Assembly (NCBI GenBank): GCA_001604435.1
Contig: LVBO01000093.1
Location: forward strand, 1 to 23,275
Direction: 5' to 3'
From: Synergistales bacterium Syner_01
GTDB lineage: Bacteria > Synergistota > Synergistia > Synergistales > Aminobacteriaceae
DNA length: 23,275 nt
Shown here: positions 1-7,040 of the stretch, one piece after another
How the letters are laid out: each line of letters starts with the position of its first letter
Position numbering within the stretch: the stretch's first letter is position 1
Notes under the pieces: model-generated
Database searches by the model: none
What the model saw: only the letters and a program-made list of their open reading frames with translations
What the model was told of the DNA's origin: nothing
Made by a program: the position numbers and the translations under genes

Positions 1-933
1 TCAATAGATATTGCCTGGAAATTGGAACAGCGGTGGCCGAATCATCTTTACTTTTCCGACGGAGGCTTGTTTTCCGGGGTTGCGTCGATGGAGGGATTGC
101 CGGCTGCAAAGGAAAACCTCCTCGTAACGGCGGCATGGAGAAATGAAGGAGACGGCGGACGAATGATATGGAATCTGGAAGGGCTGGATTCTACTTTCCC
201 GCCCTCGCTGCTGAAAGAGTTTCGGGAAACTCGCTGGAGAGGACATTACACTTTCCCTGAACCCCTTGTTGCAGCAGCCGGGTTCAGTATTCCCGGAAAG
301 TTCTCGGAATATATCGAGGACGGCGGCTTGAGCGAGGTTTTCGGCCGCTGGGGAAACGAGACCGAGCTCATCAAGAGGCTGCTTGCAGGTCCGTGTATTC
401 TTTCTTTTTGCGGCAGCAGTAAATTTCTTGTATACTCTCTTCCCGGTATCTTGTTGCAGCTTCCGGAACGCGGGCGGGCGGGAGAAACGTTTGTCGAGGC
501 CTTCTGGAAGAATGAATGGAGCGCTCTGGTTCCGGGTATAGAAAAACTCGATGGCTTCCCGGTAGGAGGCACAACCGCCATCCCTTTTTCCATAGTGGCA
601 GCAGCGAACTTCCGCATGCTTCAGCTTGGACTGATCGACAGGGATGCTTTGCGGCACGAGAGATTCCGCTCGCTCCATGACTATGCACCATTGCTTTCGG
701 ATATTGAAAATGCTTTTTTCTGGTCCTATTTAGATATCCCGAAGATAGCTTCGGCGCTTCAGGACCTTGCAAAAATAGGTCAAGTAGCGGCAAAAATGGG
801 CAAAAACTTGAAGGTGAGCCCGAATGCTCTTTTTCAAGCCGCCGACGCCCTGAAAGAAATGGGAGAGGTAACAGTCGTCATGTCCGCTCCCGAAGAAGGA
901 TTCCTCGAATGGAGGAAAAAAAAGACGCAGTAA
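1..933 (+). CDS. Unrecognised protein, 3' part only
   Basis: The reading frame is open from the first base of the window, so the true start lies to the left and the visible 310 residues are the C-terminal part. A TTG at 22 has no ribosome binding site and is not taken as the start. The sequence is soluble-looking with alternating hydrophobic strands and aromatic residues. Its segment around residues 130-200 (hydrophobic, with FPVGGTTAIPFS) and the Ala/Lys-rich helical tail look like a secreted or envelope protein of the type that measures or stores polypeptide, but I recognise no family. The tail ends in a basic WRKKKTQ stretch. The gene ends 73 bp before tyrS, with no hairpin between them, so it could be co-transcribed with tyrS. 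Coding status is well supported by length and frame. Function is unknown. Confidence 0.7.
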   Translation, partial: SIDIAWKLEQRWPNHLYFSDGGLFSGVASMEGLPAAKENLLVTAAWRNEGDGGRMIWNLEGLDSTFPPSLLKEFRETRWRGHYTFPEPLVAAAGFSIPGKFSEYIEDGGLSEVFGRWGNETELIKRLLAGPCILSFCGSSKFLVYSLPGILLQLPERGRAGETFVEAFWKNEWSALVPGIEKLDGFPVGGTTAIPFSIVAAANFRMLQLGLIDRDALRHERFRSLHDYAPLLSDIENAFFWSYLDIPKIASALQDLAKIGQVAAKMGKNLKVSPNALFQAADALKEMGEVTVVMSAPEEGFLEWRKKKTQ

Positions 934-1006
934 AAGCACAAAAAACGGAATAGGGTTCACTATCGGTGGATCGTGATTCATTATGGACAAGCAGGAGGGG
1001 AAGTAA

Positions 1007-2287
1007 ATGTTTTCAGACGCGCTTCATGTTCTCAAAGAACGGGGACATGTGGAATGGTGCAGCAACGAAGAGGAATTGCGCGCTCTTTTTACGAGCGAAA
1101 TGGTAACGGCGTATGTGGGATTCGACCCCACGGCCGATAGCTTGCACGTCGGCCACCTCATCCCTATCATGGCCCTTGCGTGGATCCAGCGATGTGGCCA
1201 TCGGCCGGTCCCTCTCGCAGGGGGCGGTACCGGATTGATCGGCGACCCTTCAGGAAAGAGTAAAGAGCGAAATCTTCTCACTATCGAAAAGGTGCAGGAG
1301 AATATCGTTGGCGTTCGAAAACAGCTTGCACGCTTCCTTGATTTCGACTGCGGGGATTCCTCCGCCATAATAATCAATAACTATGAATGGCTTGAGAAGC
1401 TCACCTTTTTGGATGTCCTGAGAGAAGTCGGCAAACACTTCTCCGTCAATTCCATGATCTCCAGGGAGTATGTCAAGAGCCGCCTCGACGACCCGGAGAA
1501 GAGTATTTCCTACACGGAATTTTCGTATGTACTCCTGCAAGCGTATGACTTTCTGCACCTGTTCCGGAACTACGAGTGCCGTTTACAGATGGGCGGAAAT
1601 GACCAACAAGGGAATATTATCTCCGGAATCGACCTCGTACGGAAGAAAACAGGAGGCGAAGCATTTGGAGCGACGCAGCCACTTCTTCTGACTTCTTCGG
1701 GAACGAAATTCGGAAAAACTGAAGAGGGCGCGGTGTGGCTCGACCCGCAAAAAACCTCACCCTACAAATTTTACCAGTTCTGGATGAATACTGAAGACCA
1801 GACTGTGGAAAAACTGCTGAAGCTCTTTACATTTCTTTCTCTCGAAGAGATCGAGGAAATAATGACGGCCCACAGAAATGCTCCGGAACGCCGCGAAGCA
1901 CAGCGAAGGCTGGCTTCGGAAGTAACCGGCATCGTCCATGGGCAGAATAACGCCGGCATGACGAAAAAAGCGAGTGCCATCCTCTTCGGAGAGTCGTTCG
2001 AACCCCGCGAACTTTCCATTTCGATGCTCGATACCCTTGCTGCCGAAGTCCCTTCGGGAACTGTAAACCGCGCGTTTCCTGCACTGTTGACCGATATTCT
2101 GGCCGAAGCGGGGGCGTGTTCTTCCAAGAGCGAAGTACGGCGTCTTCTCAAAGGCGGAGGAATCTCGGTCAACGGAGTTAAAGTCACGGAAGAAGACGCG
2201 TCCGTTTCCGAGGACGATATTCTCGCCGGGAAGTACCTCTTCGTTCGCCTTGGAAAGAAACGCTTCTTCATGGTTCTTTTTCAATAG
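1007..2287 (+). CDS. tyrS: Tyrosyl-tRNA synthetase
   Basis: Class I aminoacyl-tRNA synthetase that activates tyrosine with ATP and charges tRNA-Tyr in the cytoplasm. The 426-residue length is normal for bacterial TyrRS. The HIGH-class signature is HVGH at residues 47-50 and the KMSKS-class loop is KFGKT at 234-238. The tyrosine-site region includes YVGFDPTADS at 36-45 and QMGGNDQQGNI near 194-204. An S4 RNA-binding domain occupies roughly residues 350-415 (SSKSEVRRLLKGGGISVNG). The ATG at 1007 follows an AGGAGG-type ribosome binding site (AGGAGGGGAAGTAA). Only 73 bp separate it from the previous gene and no T-box leader fits there, so tyrosine-dependent attenuation is not evident. A weak promoter-like pair (TTCACT, 17 bp, CATTAT) lies in the gap. 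It is followed closely by a possible glycosyltransferase and an acyltransferase gene, probably as one transcript. Confidence 0.97.
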   Translation: MFSDALHVLKERGHVEWCSNEEELRALFTSEMVTAYVGFDPTADSLHVGHLIPIMALAWIQRCGHRPVPLAGGGTGLIGDPSGKSKERNLLTIEKVQENIVGVRKQLARFLDFDCGDSSAIIINNYEWLEKLTFLDVLREVGKHFSVNSMISREYVKSRLDDPEKSISYTEFSYVLLQAYDFLHLFRNYECRLQMGGNDQQGNIISGIDLVRKKTGGEAFGATQPLLLTSSGTKFGKTEEGAVWLDPQKTSPYKFYQFWMNTEDQTVEKLLKLFTFLSLEEIEEIMTAHRNAPERREAQRRLASEVTGIVHGQNNAGMTKKASAILFGESFEPRELSISMLDTLAAEVPSGTVNRAFPALLTDILAEAGACSSKSEVRRLLKGGGISVNGVKVTEEDASVSEDDILAGKYLFVRLGKKRFFMVLFQ

Positions 2288-2318
2288 GAGCCGGGTAAAA
2301 AAGGGGAGGGGATACCCG

Positions 2319-3194
2319 ATGGATTGCTACTGGTACATAAGCGACTCTCTTCGCCCGTGGGAAGCCGCGGTTGTCGGAACTCTCGCGAGAGCGTTGATTC
2401 GGGAAGGCGTCAAACTCCATTCTTTCTGCGGAGGAGGAACGGAATCGCTCGGTATTCCCGGTCTGCTCTCGTGGCATTCGTTGAACACTACGGAGCGTGC
2501 GCTCATTGTCGGTACAAAAGGAAAACTGTGGCATCTTTGGGGGACTCCGCCCTCATGGTGGAAGTTCATCAGGTTCCGCTCGAGAACGATCCATACTCTT
2601 TTTGAAAACCCGGCGAAAGATTGGAAGGGGCATCCCACCGTGCTTTCGGCCACGGCATGTTCTTCTGGAGAAAGCTATATTCCACCTGCGTTTGAAATGA
2701 AGATGAACTGGAGCGCGGAAGAGGCGAAAGATTCCTTTGACGAAGGCAGGACGCCGATTTTTCTCCTCTCAGGATCTCGAGGCGACGAGTATGATATGTT
2801 CGCGGAAGAGGCGGCAAAAGCGTCCAGCATTCTCCGCAATTTTGACGAGTCTCCTGATGAAGGGATGAAGCTCTTGTCCTCCGGCAACTGCATTTTGCTG
2901 CTTCCGCACCCCTCTTCTTCGCTTGCACTGCTTGCCGCTTTCGCCGCCCTGATGGGAATCCCGTCCGCAGCAGTTCGCTCCGCACTTATGGACGAAACGC
3001 TGGGAAAAGAAGGGTACGTTCATCTTCCGTCGGAGAACTCCGTAGAAGCGACACATGCGATTCAATCCGCTTTGGGCGAGGGGGGCAGAAGCGCTTCTGC
3101 TTTCGCCCGACGCAACGTTACCGACTCTTTTCCTCCTGAAAAAGGAGCAAGAAAACTGAAAACATTATATATCTCTCTTGGAGGAGATCAGTGA
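2319..3194 (+). CDS. Possible degenerate glycosyltransferase-like protein
   Basis: A 291-residue protein with no firmly recognised family. The frame is open back to 2250, but the ATG at 2319 is preceded by AGGGGAGGGG with good spacing, whereas 2250 lies inside tyrS without a site. The N-terminal half has SLRPWEAAVVGTLARALIREG, like the first helix of GT-B folds. The C-terminal half carries ILLLPHPSSSLALLAAFAALMGIP, similar in layout to the donor-site helix of group 1 glycosyltransferases, but the usual E-x7-E pair is absent. It overlaps the downstream lpxL-like gene by 4 bp (GTGA), which implies translational coupling and a role in lipopolysaccharide or lipo-oligosaccharide assembly. That role is inference from position and from weak fold resemblance. 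It could equally be an unrelated conserved protein of the phylum. Coding status is firm. Confidence 0.75.
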   Translation: MDCYWYISDSLRPWEAAVVGTLARALIREGVKLHSFCGGGTESLGIPGLLSWHSLNTTERALIVGTKGKLWHLWGTPPSWWKFIRFRSRTIHTLFENPAKDWKGHPTVLSATACSSGESYIPPAFEMKMNWSAEEAKDSFDEGRTPIFLLSGSRGDEYDMFAEEAAKASSILRNFDESPDEGMKLLSSGNCILLLPHPSSSLALLAAFAALMGIPSAAVRSALMDETLGKEGYVHLPSENSVEATHAIQSALGEGGRSASAFARRNVTDSFPPEKGARKLKTLYISLGGDQ

Positions 3195-4039
3195 AGGGAA
3201 AAGCTGCCGTACTCGACGCCTTTGCCGCTTTTTGCCGCCCCGGCTGGCGAGCTGGGGCCGTCGCCGCCTTCTTTTCGAGCGGATTGAAATGCATACGCCC
3301 CCGAAGCGCAGTGGCCAGGGAGAATCTTCGCATGGTGTTTCCAACAGCGTCGGAGGAGTGGATTCGGGATACTGTAAAAAAAGTGTACGTGCATTTGGCC
3401 TGGATGGTGGCGGAGTACCTTGCCCTTCTTCGGGATCCGAAGCAGGCGCTTGAGTGGTGTGAATCCGTCGAAGGCAAGAATATCCTTGATGAACTGAAGC
3501 AGTCCGGGAGGGGAGCGATTATCCTGACCGGACATATAGGGAATTGGGAACTCCTCGCCGCATGGCTGGCACAATCCGGGTATCCGCTTACCGCGGTTGT
3601 CCGCAACCCCGATGATCCCAATCTTTCGGAAATGATCACCGCGTACCGTACTCGTATGGGTGTTGCGTCTTTTGAAAAGCACTTTGTCATGAAGGAAGCT
3701 GTCCGGTTTGCAAAAAGAGGGGGGTTTTTAGGATTACTGCCCGACCAGGCATGGAATGCAACCGGAGTGCACAGCCGTTTCCTGGGCCATTACTGCTACA
3801 CGGCGGGAGGCCCGGCGGCAATGGCGCACCTTGCACAGGTGTCCGTTGTGCCCGTTGTTTCCTACAGAATCGCCCCTTTTCGTCACAAGGTTATCATTTC
3901 CACTCCTGTACCCATGGCGGAGGGGCTCGATAGAAACGACTCCATTCAGGAAAATACGGAGCGAATGAACAAAATTATAGAAGAAATGATTCTTCGTGCT
4001 CCTGAACAGTGGCTTTGGCTACATCGCCGCTGGAAATAG
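3191..4039 (+). CDS. lpxL: Lipid A biosynthesis acyltransferase (LpxL/HtrB family)
   Basis: Member of the LpxL/HtrB/MsbB lysophospholipid acyltransferase family, which adds secondary acyl chains to the lipid A precursor at the cytoplasmic membrane face. The 282 residues include the catalytic HX4E block GHIGNWE (His115, Glu120), a conserved RNPDDPN segment, and the downstream FLGLLPDQAWN segment typical of the family. The tail is MNKIIEEMILRAPEQWLWLHRRWK, where the EQWLWLHRRWK ending is characteristic. The start is a GTG at 3191 that overlaps the TGA of the preceding gene (GTGA), with GGAGGAGATCA just upstream as the ribosome binding site. Its presence implies an outer membrane with lipid A-type glycolipid. 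A homologous phosphatidylinositol-mannoside acyltransferase is the alternative reading, unlikely outside actinobacteria. Some hydrophobicity near residues 20-32 could anchor it to the membrane. Confidence 0.9.
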   Translation: MKGKAAVLDAFAAFCRPGWRAGAVAAFFSSGLKCIRPRSAVARENLRMVFPTASEEWIRDTVKKVYVHLAWMVAEYLALLRDPKQALEWCESVEGKNILDELKQSGRGAIILTGHIGNWELLAAWLAQSGYPLTAVVRNPDDPNLSEMITAYRTRMGVASFEKHFVMKEAVRFAKRGGFLGLLPDQAWNATGVHSRFLGHYCYTAGGPAAMAHLAQVSVVPVVSYRIAPFRHKVIISTPVPMAEGLDRNDSIQENTERMNKIIEEMILRAPEQWLWLHRRWK

Positions 4040-4088
4040 AACAAAACGGCAGTTCTGTAACACTAGAAAAAGAAACTTCCGAAACAAA

Positions 4089-4110
4089 AGAGGAGAGATG
4101 ATATTCCTCT
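4089..4110 (+). terminator. Weak hairpin after the lpxL-like gene
   Basis: Arms AGAGGA (4089-4094) and TCCTCT (4105-4110) form a 6-bp stem with a 10-nt loop, 50 bp past the acyltransferase stop. It is followed by CTTGATGCTTTT rather than a clean T-run, so termination would be inefficient at best. Confidence 0.25.
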
Positions 4111-4161
4111 CTTGATGCTTTTGGGAAATAATGTTACTCTACTTAAAAGGGGGGGATGTAT

Positions 4162-5100
4162 ATGATATTCGAGCTTATGTCGAAAGGAAATCTGGCACAA
4201 CTGCCCGATAAAATGCGCGTAGTCGGCTTGTCCGAAATGCCTTCCCCGAGGGTCCTCCTCCTCCTTCCCTATAATCGCTATCTCCTCGGTACTGTTTCTT
4301 TAAAAACCTACGAACATTGGAGGCTTGGGAAACTGGGTGCGGAGGATTCGGAGGAAATATTTCTCTATGATGAAAAACCGAAGACGATCACGCTCGGCGA
4401 AGTCGAAACGATAACTATTGCGAAAGAGGTTGTGGATCGCTTGAAAAGCTGTCTTCGCAGTCAGATGCCCCCTCCCGGGGAGCATCTGCCCGCTATGCTT
4501 ATTCTTCGCGGACTGCTCAAGGAGGATGCGCTCTTTCAGGACGAGGATTTTTTAAAGAACGAGAAGGCAATGCAGGAGTCTCTCGATAAAGATGCTCCTG
4601 CACGGATGGCCTACTGGGCAATCCGTTTCGCTCTTTCCCGCAACGATTATGAAGGTGTTTCCAGGATAAAGACTTGGCTGAAAATAGCTCCTGATGTTTT
4701 CGAGGGCACGTTGCAGACCCCGCGCATTTGGTTTTCACTGATGGACTTGCCCGGAAGGAAAGATATCGAGGATATGGAGAGTCTCGCTTTTTCGGTGGAT
4801 GATCTCCAGAGGATGAACTCTCAGTCTTCCAGGCCGGTTGTTCTCTACAGCAAAGCGGGGTATCTCATACTCTCGGATTTTGGCAGCGAAGATGCGGCAT
4901 TCCGTATCTGGCTCTATCTTCCTATCCCGCTGTGGAACGAAATGCGAGAAAAAAGAAAGCTTTCGATCAGGGAAATCGTCATGGCGACGTGGGGGTACCT
5001 GGATGGACTCGCCGCCGATATCGAACGGTCTTCCTTCGGCCTCTCGGCCTCGATGACAGGGGGAGGCGGCATAGGGAAAGCAACTCAGCAACTCTCCTGA
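4162..5100 (+). CDS. Conserved-looking protein of unknown function
   Basis: A 312-residue protein I do not recognise. Two start codons compete. The ATG at 4156 directly abuts the G-run, while the ATG at 4162 stands at proper distance from AAAAGGGGGG, so 4162 is chosen (MIFELMSKGNL). The N-terminal 100 residues look like a beta-rich domain containing LLLLPYNRYLLGTVSL. Residues 110-200 are helical with charged repeats and resemble a TPR-like pair (ARMAYWAIRFALSRNDYEGVSRIKTWLKIAPD). The tail is Gly/Ser-rich (MTGGGGIGKATQQLS). No signal peptide or membrane segment is seen. It stands 122 bp after the lpxL-like gene and ends in a strong terminator, so it may be a separate transcription unit or the last gene of the tyrS cluster. 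Real by length, ribosome binding site and terminator placement. Function unknown. Confidence 0.75.
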   Translation: MIFELMSKGNLAQLPDKMRVVGLSEMPSPRVLLLLPYNRYLLGTVSLKTYEHWRLGKLGAEDSEEIFLYDEKPKTITLGEVETITIAKEVVDRLKSCLRSQMPPPGEHLPAMLILRGLLKEDALFQDEDFLKNEKAMQESLDKDAPARMAYWAIRFALSRNDYEGVSRIKTWLKIAPDVFEGTLQTPRIWFSLMDLPGRKDIEDMESLAFSVDDLQRMNSQSSRPVVLYSKAGYLILSDFGSEDAAFRIWLYLPIPLWNEMREKRKLSIREIVMATWGYLDGLAADIERSSFGLSASMTGGGGIGKATQQLS

Positions 5101-5109
5101 GATCAGAAG

Positions 5110-5145
5110 AAAAAGGCTACGCCGGAAACAAGGCGCAGCCTTTTT
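5110..5145. terminator. Bidirectional intrinsic terminator between convergent genes
   Basis: Stem arms are 5110-5123 (AAAAAGGCTACGCC) and 5132-5145 (GGCGCAGCCTTTTT). They pair over 14 positions with a single A-C mismatch around an 8-nt loop. The A-run on one side and the T-run on the other give a U-tail in both directions. It serves the orphan gene on the plus strand and the ABC permease on the minus strand. Confidence 0.85.
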
Positions 5146-5160
5146 AATGAAAAGCAGAGA

Positions 5161-5814
5161 TCAAGCTACGGTCCATCGTTTTTCGACATACTGAAGAGCA
5201 AAGCTGGTAATGCTGGTCATTACAAGGTAGATGACACCGACTATGATAAACGTTTCAAACGATGCGTAGGTAACGCTTCTCACTTGCTGTCCTACCATTG
5301 TGAGCTCTGTGATTGCAAGCGTAGAGAGCAGGGATGATTCCTTTATAAGTGTGACGAATTCGTTGCCGATTGCCGGGAGCATATTCCGGATAGCCTGCGG
5401 CAGAATAATGAAACGCATCGTATGCACATAGGAAAGACCCAGTACTTTCGAAGCCTCCCATTGCCCCTTGGGAACTGCTTCGATGCCTCCCCGAACGATT
5501 TCCCCGACATATCCGGACGAGTTAATCGTTAAGCCGATGACCCCCGCCGTGAAGGCGGGAAGATTAAGGCCGAGCGAAGGGAGCCCGAAATATATAAGAA
5601 AGAGCTGAATAAGGAGCGGCGTCCCCCGGATTACGTAAATATACCCGGCCGCCATCGCGCGCAGAGGAGCGAATGGAGCTACCCTGATTGCGCCTATCAG
5701 AATACCCAGAATCGATCCGCACAGCAGAGAGAGAAAAGAGGCCTGTATAGTGATAAGGGCTCCGCGAAGCAGCATATGAAGATACGGAGTGATTGCGGAA
5801 AAATCAAGCGTCAT
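5161..5814 (-). CDS. Polar amino-acid ABC transporter permease
   Basis: Membrane subunit of a HisM/GlnP-type amino-acid importer, expected to move a polar amino acid across the inner membrane with the adjacent ATPase. The 217-residue product has about five hydrophobic segments and the family's EAA loop (EASKVLGLSYVHTMRFIILP). It also has the conserved YIYVIRGTPLLIQLFLIYFG segment and a tail of the ALQYVEKRW type. The frame is open upstream to 6009, but the ATG at 5814 begins exactly where homologues start (MTLDFSAITPYL). It overlaps the last 11 bp of the ATPase gene, so translation is probably coupled. The weak GAGAGGATG upstream may serve as ribosome binding site. No substrate-binding protein gene lies next to it in this window. 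The particular amino acid cannot be deduced. Confidence 0.93.
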   Translation of the reverse strand: MTLDFSAITPYLHMLLRGALITIQASFLSLLCGSILGILIGAIRVAPFAPLRAMAAGYIYVIRGTPLLIQLFLIYFGLPSLGLNLPAFTAGVIGLTINSSGYVGEIVRGGIEAVPKGQWEASKVLGLSYVHTMRFIILPQAIRNMLPAIGNEFVTLIKESSLLSTLAITELTMVGQQVRSVTYASFETFIIVGVIYLVMTSITSFALQYVEKRWTVA

Positions 5815-6634
5815 GAGTCCACATCCTCTCATCGGAATGCGCTTGTACAAGCTCTTTACCCACGTGCGCGAGCATGCGCTGAAGGAAAATCCGTGTTCTC
5901 GGAACTTGCGGGGATATGAAAATCGAATCCGGTGGGCCCTGTTCGAGAATTTTCCCCCCATCCATAAAGAGCACCCGGTCGGAAACTTCTTTTGCAAAGA
6001 GCATCTCATGTGTGATGATCATCATGGTCATCCCCGACTTTGCAAGATCCGCGATAACATCAAGAACCTCTCCTACAAGTTCCGGGTCAAGGGCGCTTGT
6101 CGGTTCGTCGAAAAGCATGATTTTGGGATTCATTGCAAGAGCCCGCGCGATCGCCACGCGTTGGCGTTGCCCGCCGGAAAGTTCATTGGGACGCGCCGAT
6201 TTTTTCTCGCAGAGTCCTACGCGCTGCAGAAGCGCCATTGCTTTTTCTTCCGCAGCCTTCGGAGAGTTCCCCAAAATACGAACAGGGCTTAAAATTATAT
6301 TTTCAAGAACCGACAGATGAGGGAAAAGATTGAACTGCTGAAAAATCATCCCTACGAGACGGGCAATATCACGATTCGAATGCTTGCCGTTATCTATTCT
6401 GTCTCCGTAAAGCAACACCTCCCCCCCGTCGATCTCCTCAAGGCGGCAGATACACCGTGCAAGCGTACTTTTCCCTGAACCGCTCGGACCTATTACCGAG
6501 ATGACTTCTCCTTCACGGACGGAAAGCGAGATGCCCTCAAGAACAGATACATTGCCGAATGATTTCCGAAGCTCCCGCACCTCAAGAGCGGGCACAAACG
6601 ATGATGATGCACTATCGTTGCCGTTGTTGGACAC
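5804..6634 (-). CDS. Polar amino-acid ABC transporter ATP-binding protein
   Basis: ATPase subunit of a GlnQ/HisP-type importer. The 276 residues contain, in order, Walker A GPSGSGKST (49-57), the Q-loop QQFNLFPHLSVLENI (99 onward), signature LSGGQRQR (152-159), Walker B IMLFDEP (172-178), D-loop SALD, and the switch His209 in ITHEM. All catalytic parts are intact. The frame continues upstream to 6691, but the GTG at 6634 is preceded by GGGAGGTGAG at good spacing and gives the family's usual N-terminus after a short Ser/Asn-rich leader, so it is chosen. A promoter at 6662-6691 would give a leader of about 20 nt. The permease begins inside the end of this gene. No binding-protein gene is adjacent, so the solute receptor must be encoded elsewhere or shared. 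Confidence 0.95.
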   Translation of the reverse strand: MSNNGNDSASSSFVPALEVRELRKSFGNVSVLEGISLSVREGEVISVIGPSGSGKSTLARCICRLEEIDGGEVLLYGDRIDNGKHSNRDIARLVGMIFQQFNLFPHLSVLENIILSPVRILGNSPKAAEEKAMALLQRVGLCEKKSARPNELSGGQRQRVAIARALAMNPKIMLFDEPTSALDPELVGEVLDVIADLAKSGMTMMIITHEMLFAKEVSDRVLFMDGGKILEQGPPDSIFISPQVPRTRIFLQRMLAHVGKELVQAHSDERMWTHDA

Positions 6635-6661
6635 ACCTCTCACCTCCCGAAAGCTACCGGT

Positions 6662-6691
6662 ATTATACTCTACCGGAGCCCGAGTCGGCAA
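6662..6691 (-). promoter_or_regulatory. Promoter of the ABC ATPase-permease operon
   Basis: On the minus strand, TTGCCG (6686-6691), an 18-bp spacer and a perfect TATAAT (6662-6667) stand about 30 bp before the GTG start at 6634. Two direct copies of CCGGTAG, 16 bp apart start to start, flank the -10 box and could be a repressor site. The promoter begins just after the terminator of the upstream 42-codon gene, so the operon is independently transcribed. Confidence 0.6.
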
Positions 6692-6716
6692 AACAAAAAA
6701 GCCGGCGAATGCCGGC
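6692..6716 (-). terminator. Intrinsic terminator of the 42-codon gene
   Basis: On the minus strand GCCGGC-ATTC-GCCGGC (6701-6716) is followed directly by TTTTTTGTTTT (through 6690). The high-GC stem, tight loop and T-run are a textbook intrinsic terminator placed about 30 bp after the stop of the small gene at 6748. Confidence 0.8.
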
Positions 6717-6747
6717 GTGCGGATGGTCCCGAAACGAAGAGCGAGTA

Positions 6748-6876
6748 CTACTGCCCCAGAAGAGCTCTGTACGTTGCTTGGTTCATATCGGCCATCACTT
6801 CATCGAACCGGTCATCTTTTTCGCCTTTCTCCGCAAAAACAGTTTTTCCTTGATTTTCCTTGTGTGCCGTTTCCAT
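6748..6876 (-). CDS. Small protein, 42 residues, unknown function
   Basis: A short open frame that reads METAHKENQG at its start and NQATYRALLGQ at its end. It is acidic and very hydrophilic, with no cysteine, signal peptide or membrane segment. A predicted helix may form in its last 20 residues (FDEVMADMNQATYRALLG). I recognise no family. The case for a real gene is its expression context. GGGAGGAAAAGCT gives an ideal ribosome binding site before the ATG at 6876. A TATAAT promoter with a dyad at its -35 lies about 70 bp upstream. A strong terminator follows the stop within 30 bp. It is divergent from the metallo-hydrolase gene and stands just upstream of the ABC ATPase operon, which has its own promoter. 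It might be a regulator or accessory peptide of either, or an unrelated small protein. Confidence 0.65.
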   Translation of the reverse strand: METAHKENQGKTVFAEKGEKDDRFDEVMADMNQATYRALLGQ

Positions 6877-6951
6877 AGCTTTTCCTCCCTTACAGTGAAG
6901 CGCCGTTTTTTGTGTATCATATATTTATGGTCCGTACCAAAGTTGGTTTTG

Positions 6952-6979
6952 ATTATAGCGTATTTTCCGTACGATGCAA
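6952..6979 (-). promoter_or_regulatory. Promoter of the 42-codon gene
   Basis: On the minus strand, TTGCAT (6974-6979), a 16-bp spacer and a perfect TATAAT (6952-6957) precede the small gene with a predicted leader of about 70 nt. The -35 hexamer lies inside the perfect inverted repeat at 6975-6989, which suggests regulation. Confidence 0.5.
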
Positions 6980-6989
6980 GAGGCTTGCA
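6975..6989. promoter_or_regulatory. Perfect dyad, candidate operator
   Basis: TGCAAG-AGG-CTTGCA is a perfect 6+6 inverted repeat in the divergent region between the 42-codon gene and the metallo-hydrolase. It covers the -35 box of the minus-strand promoter and lies about 50 bp before the plus-strand GTG start. A protein bound here could affect both genes. No regulator gene is next to it. Confidence 0.4.
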
Positions 6990-7040
6990 AACATTTCTTC
7001 TTCACGAGAGAATATAGAAAAAACGAAAGGAAGTGATCGT

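Noticed and set aside
1..678. Long minus-strand open frame of 225 codons
   Set aside because: It is the antisense of the plus-strand gene at 1-933, has no ribosome binding site at its start and shows low-complexity shadow composition.
934..1006. T-box or other leader before tyrS
   Set aside because: The gap is only 73 bp and shows no specifier loop or terminator hairpin.
3118..3690. Minus-strand open frame of 190 codons
   Set aside because: It lies opposite the lpxL-like gene, is rich in Ser/Arg as antisense frames often are, and has no signals.
5789..6292. Plus-strand open frame of 167 codons
   Set aside because: It is antisense to the ABC ATPase gene, whose motifs are all intact on the other strand.
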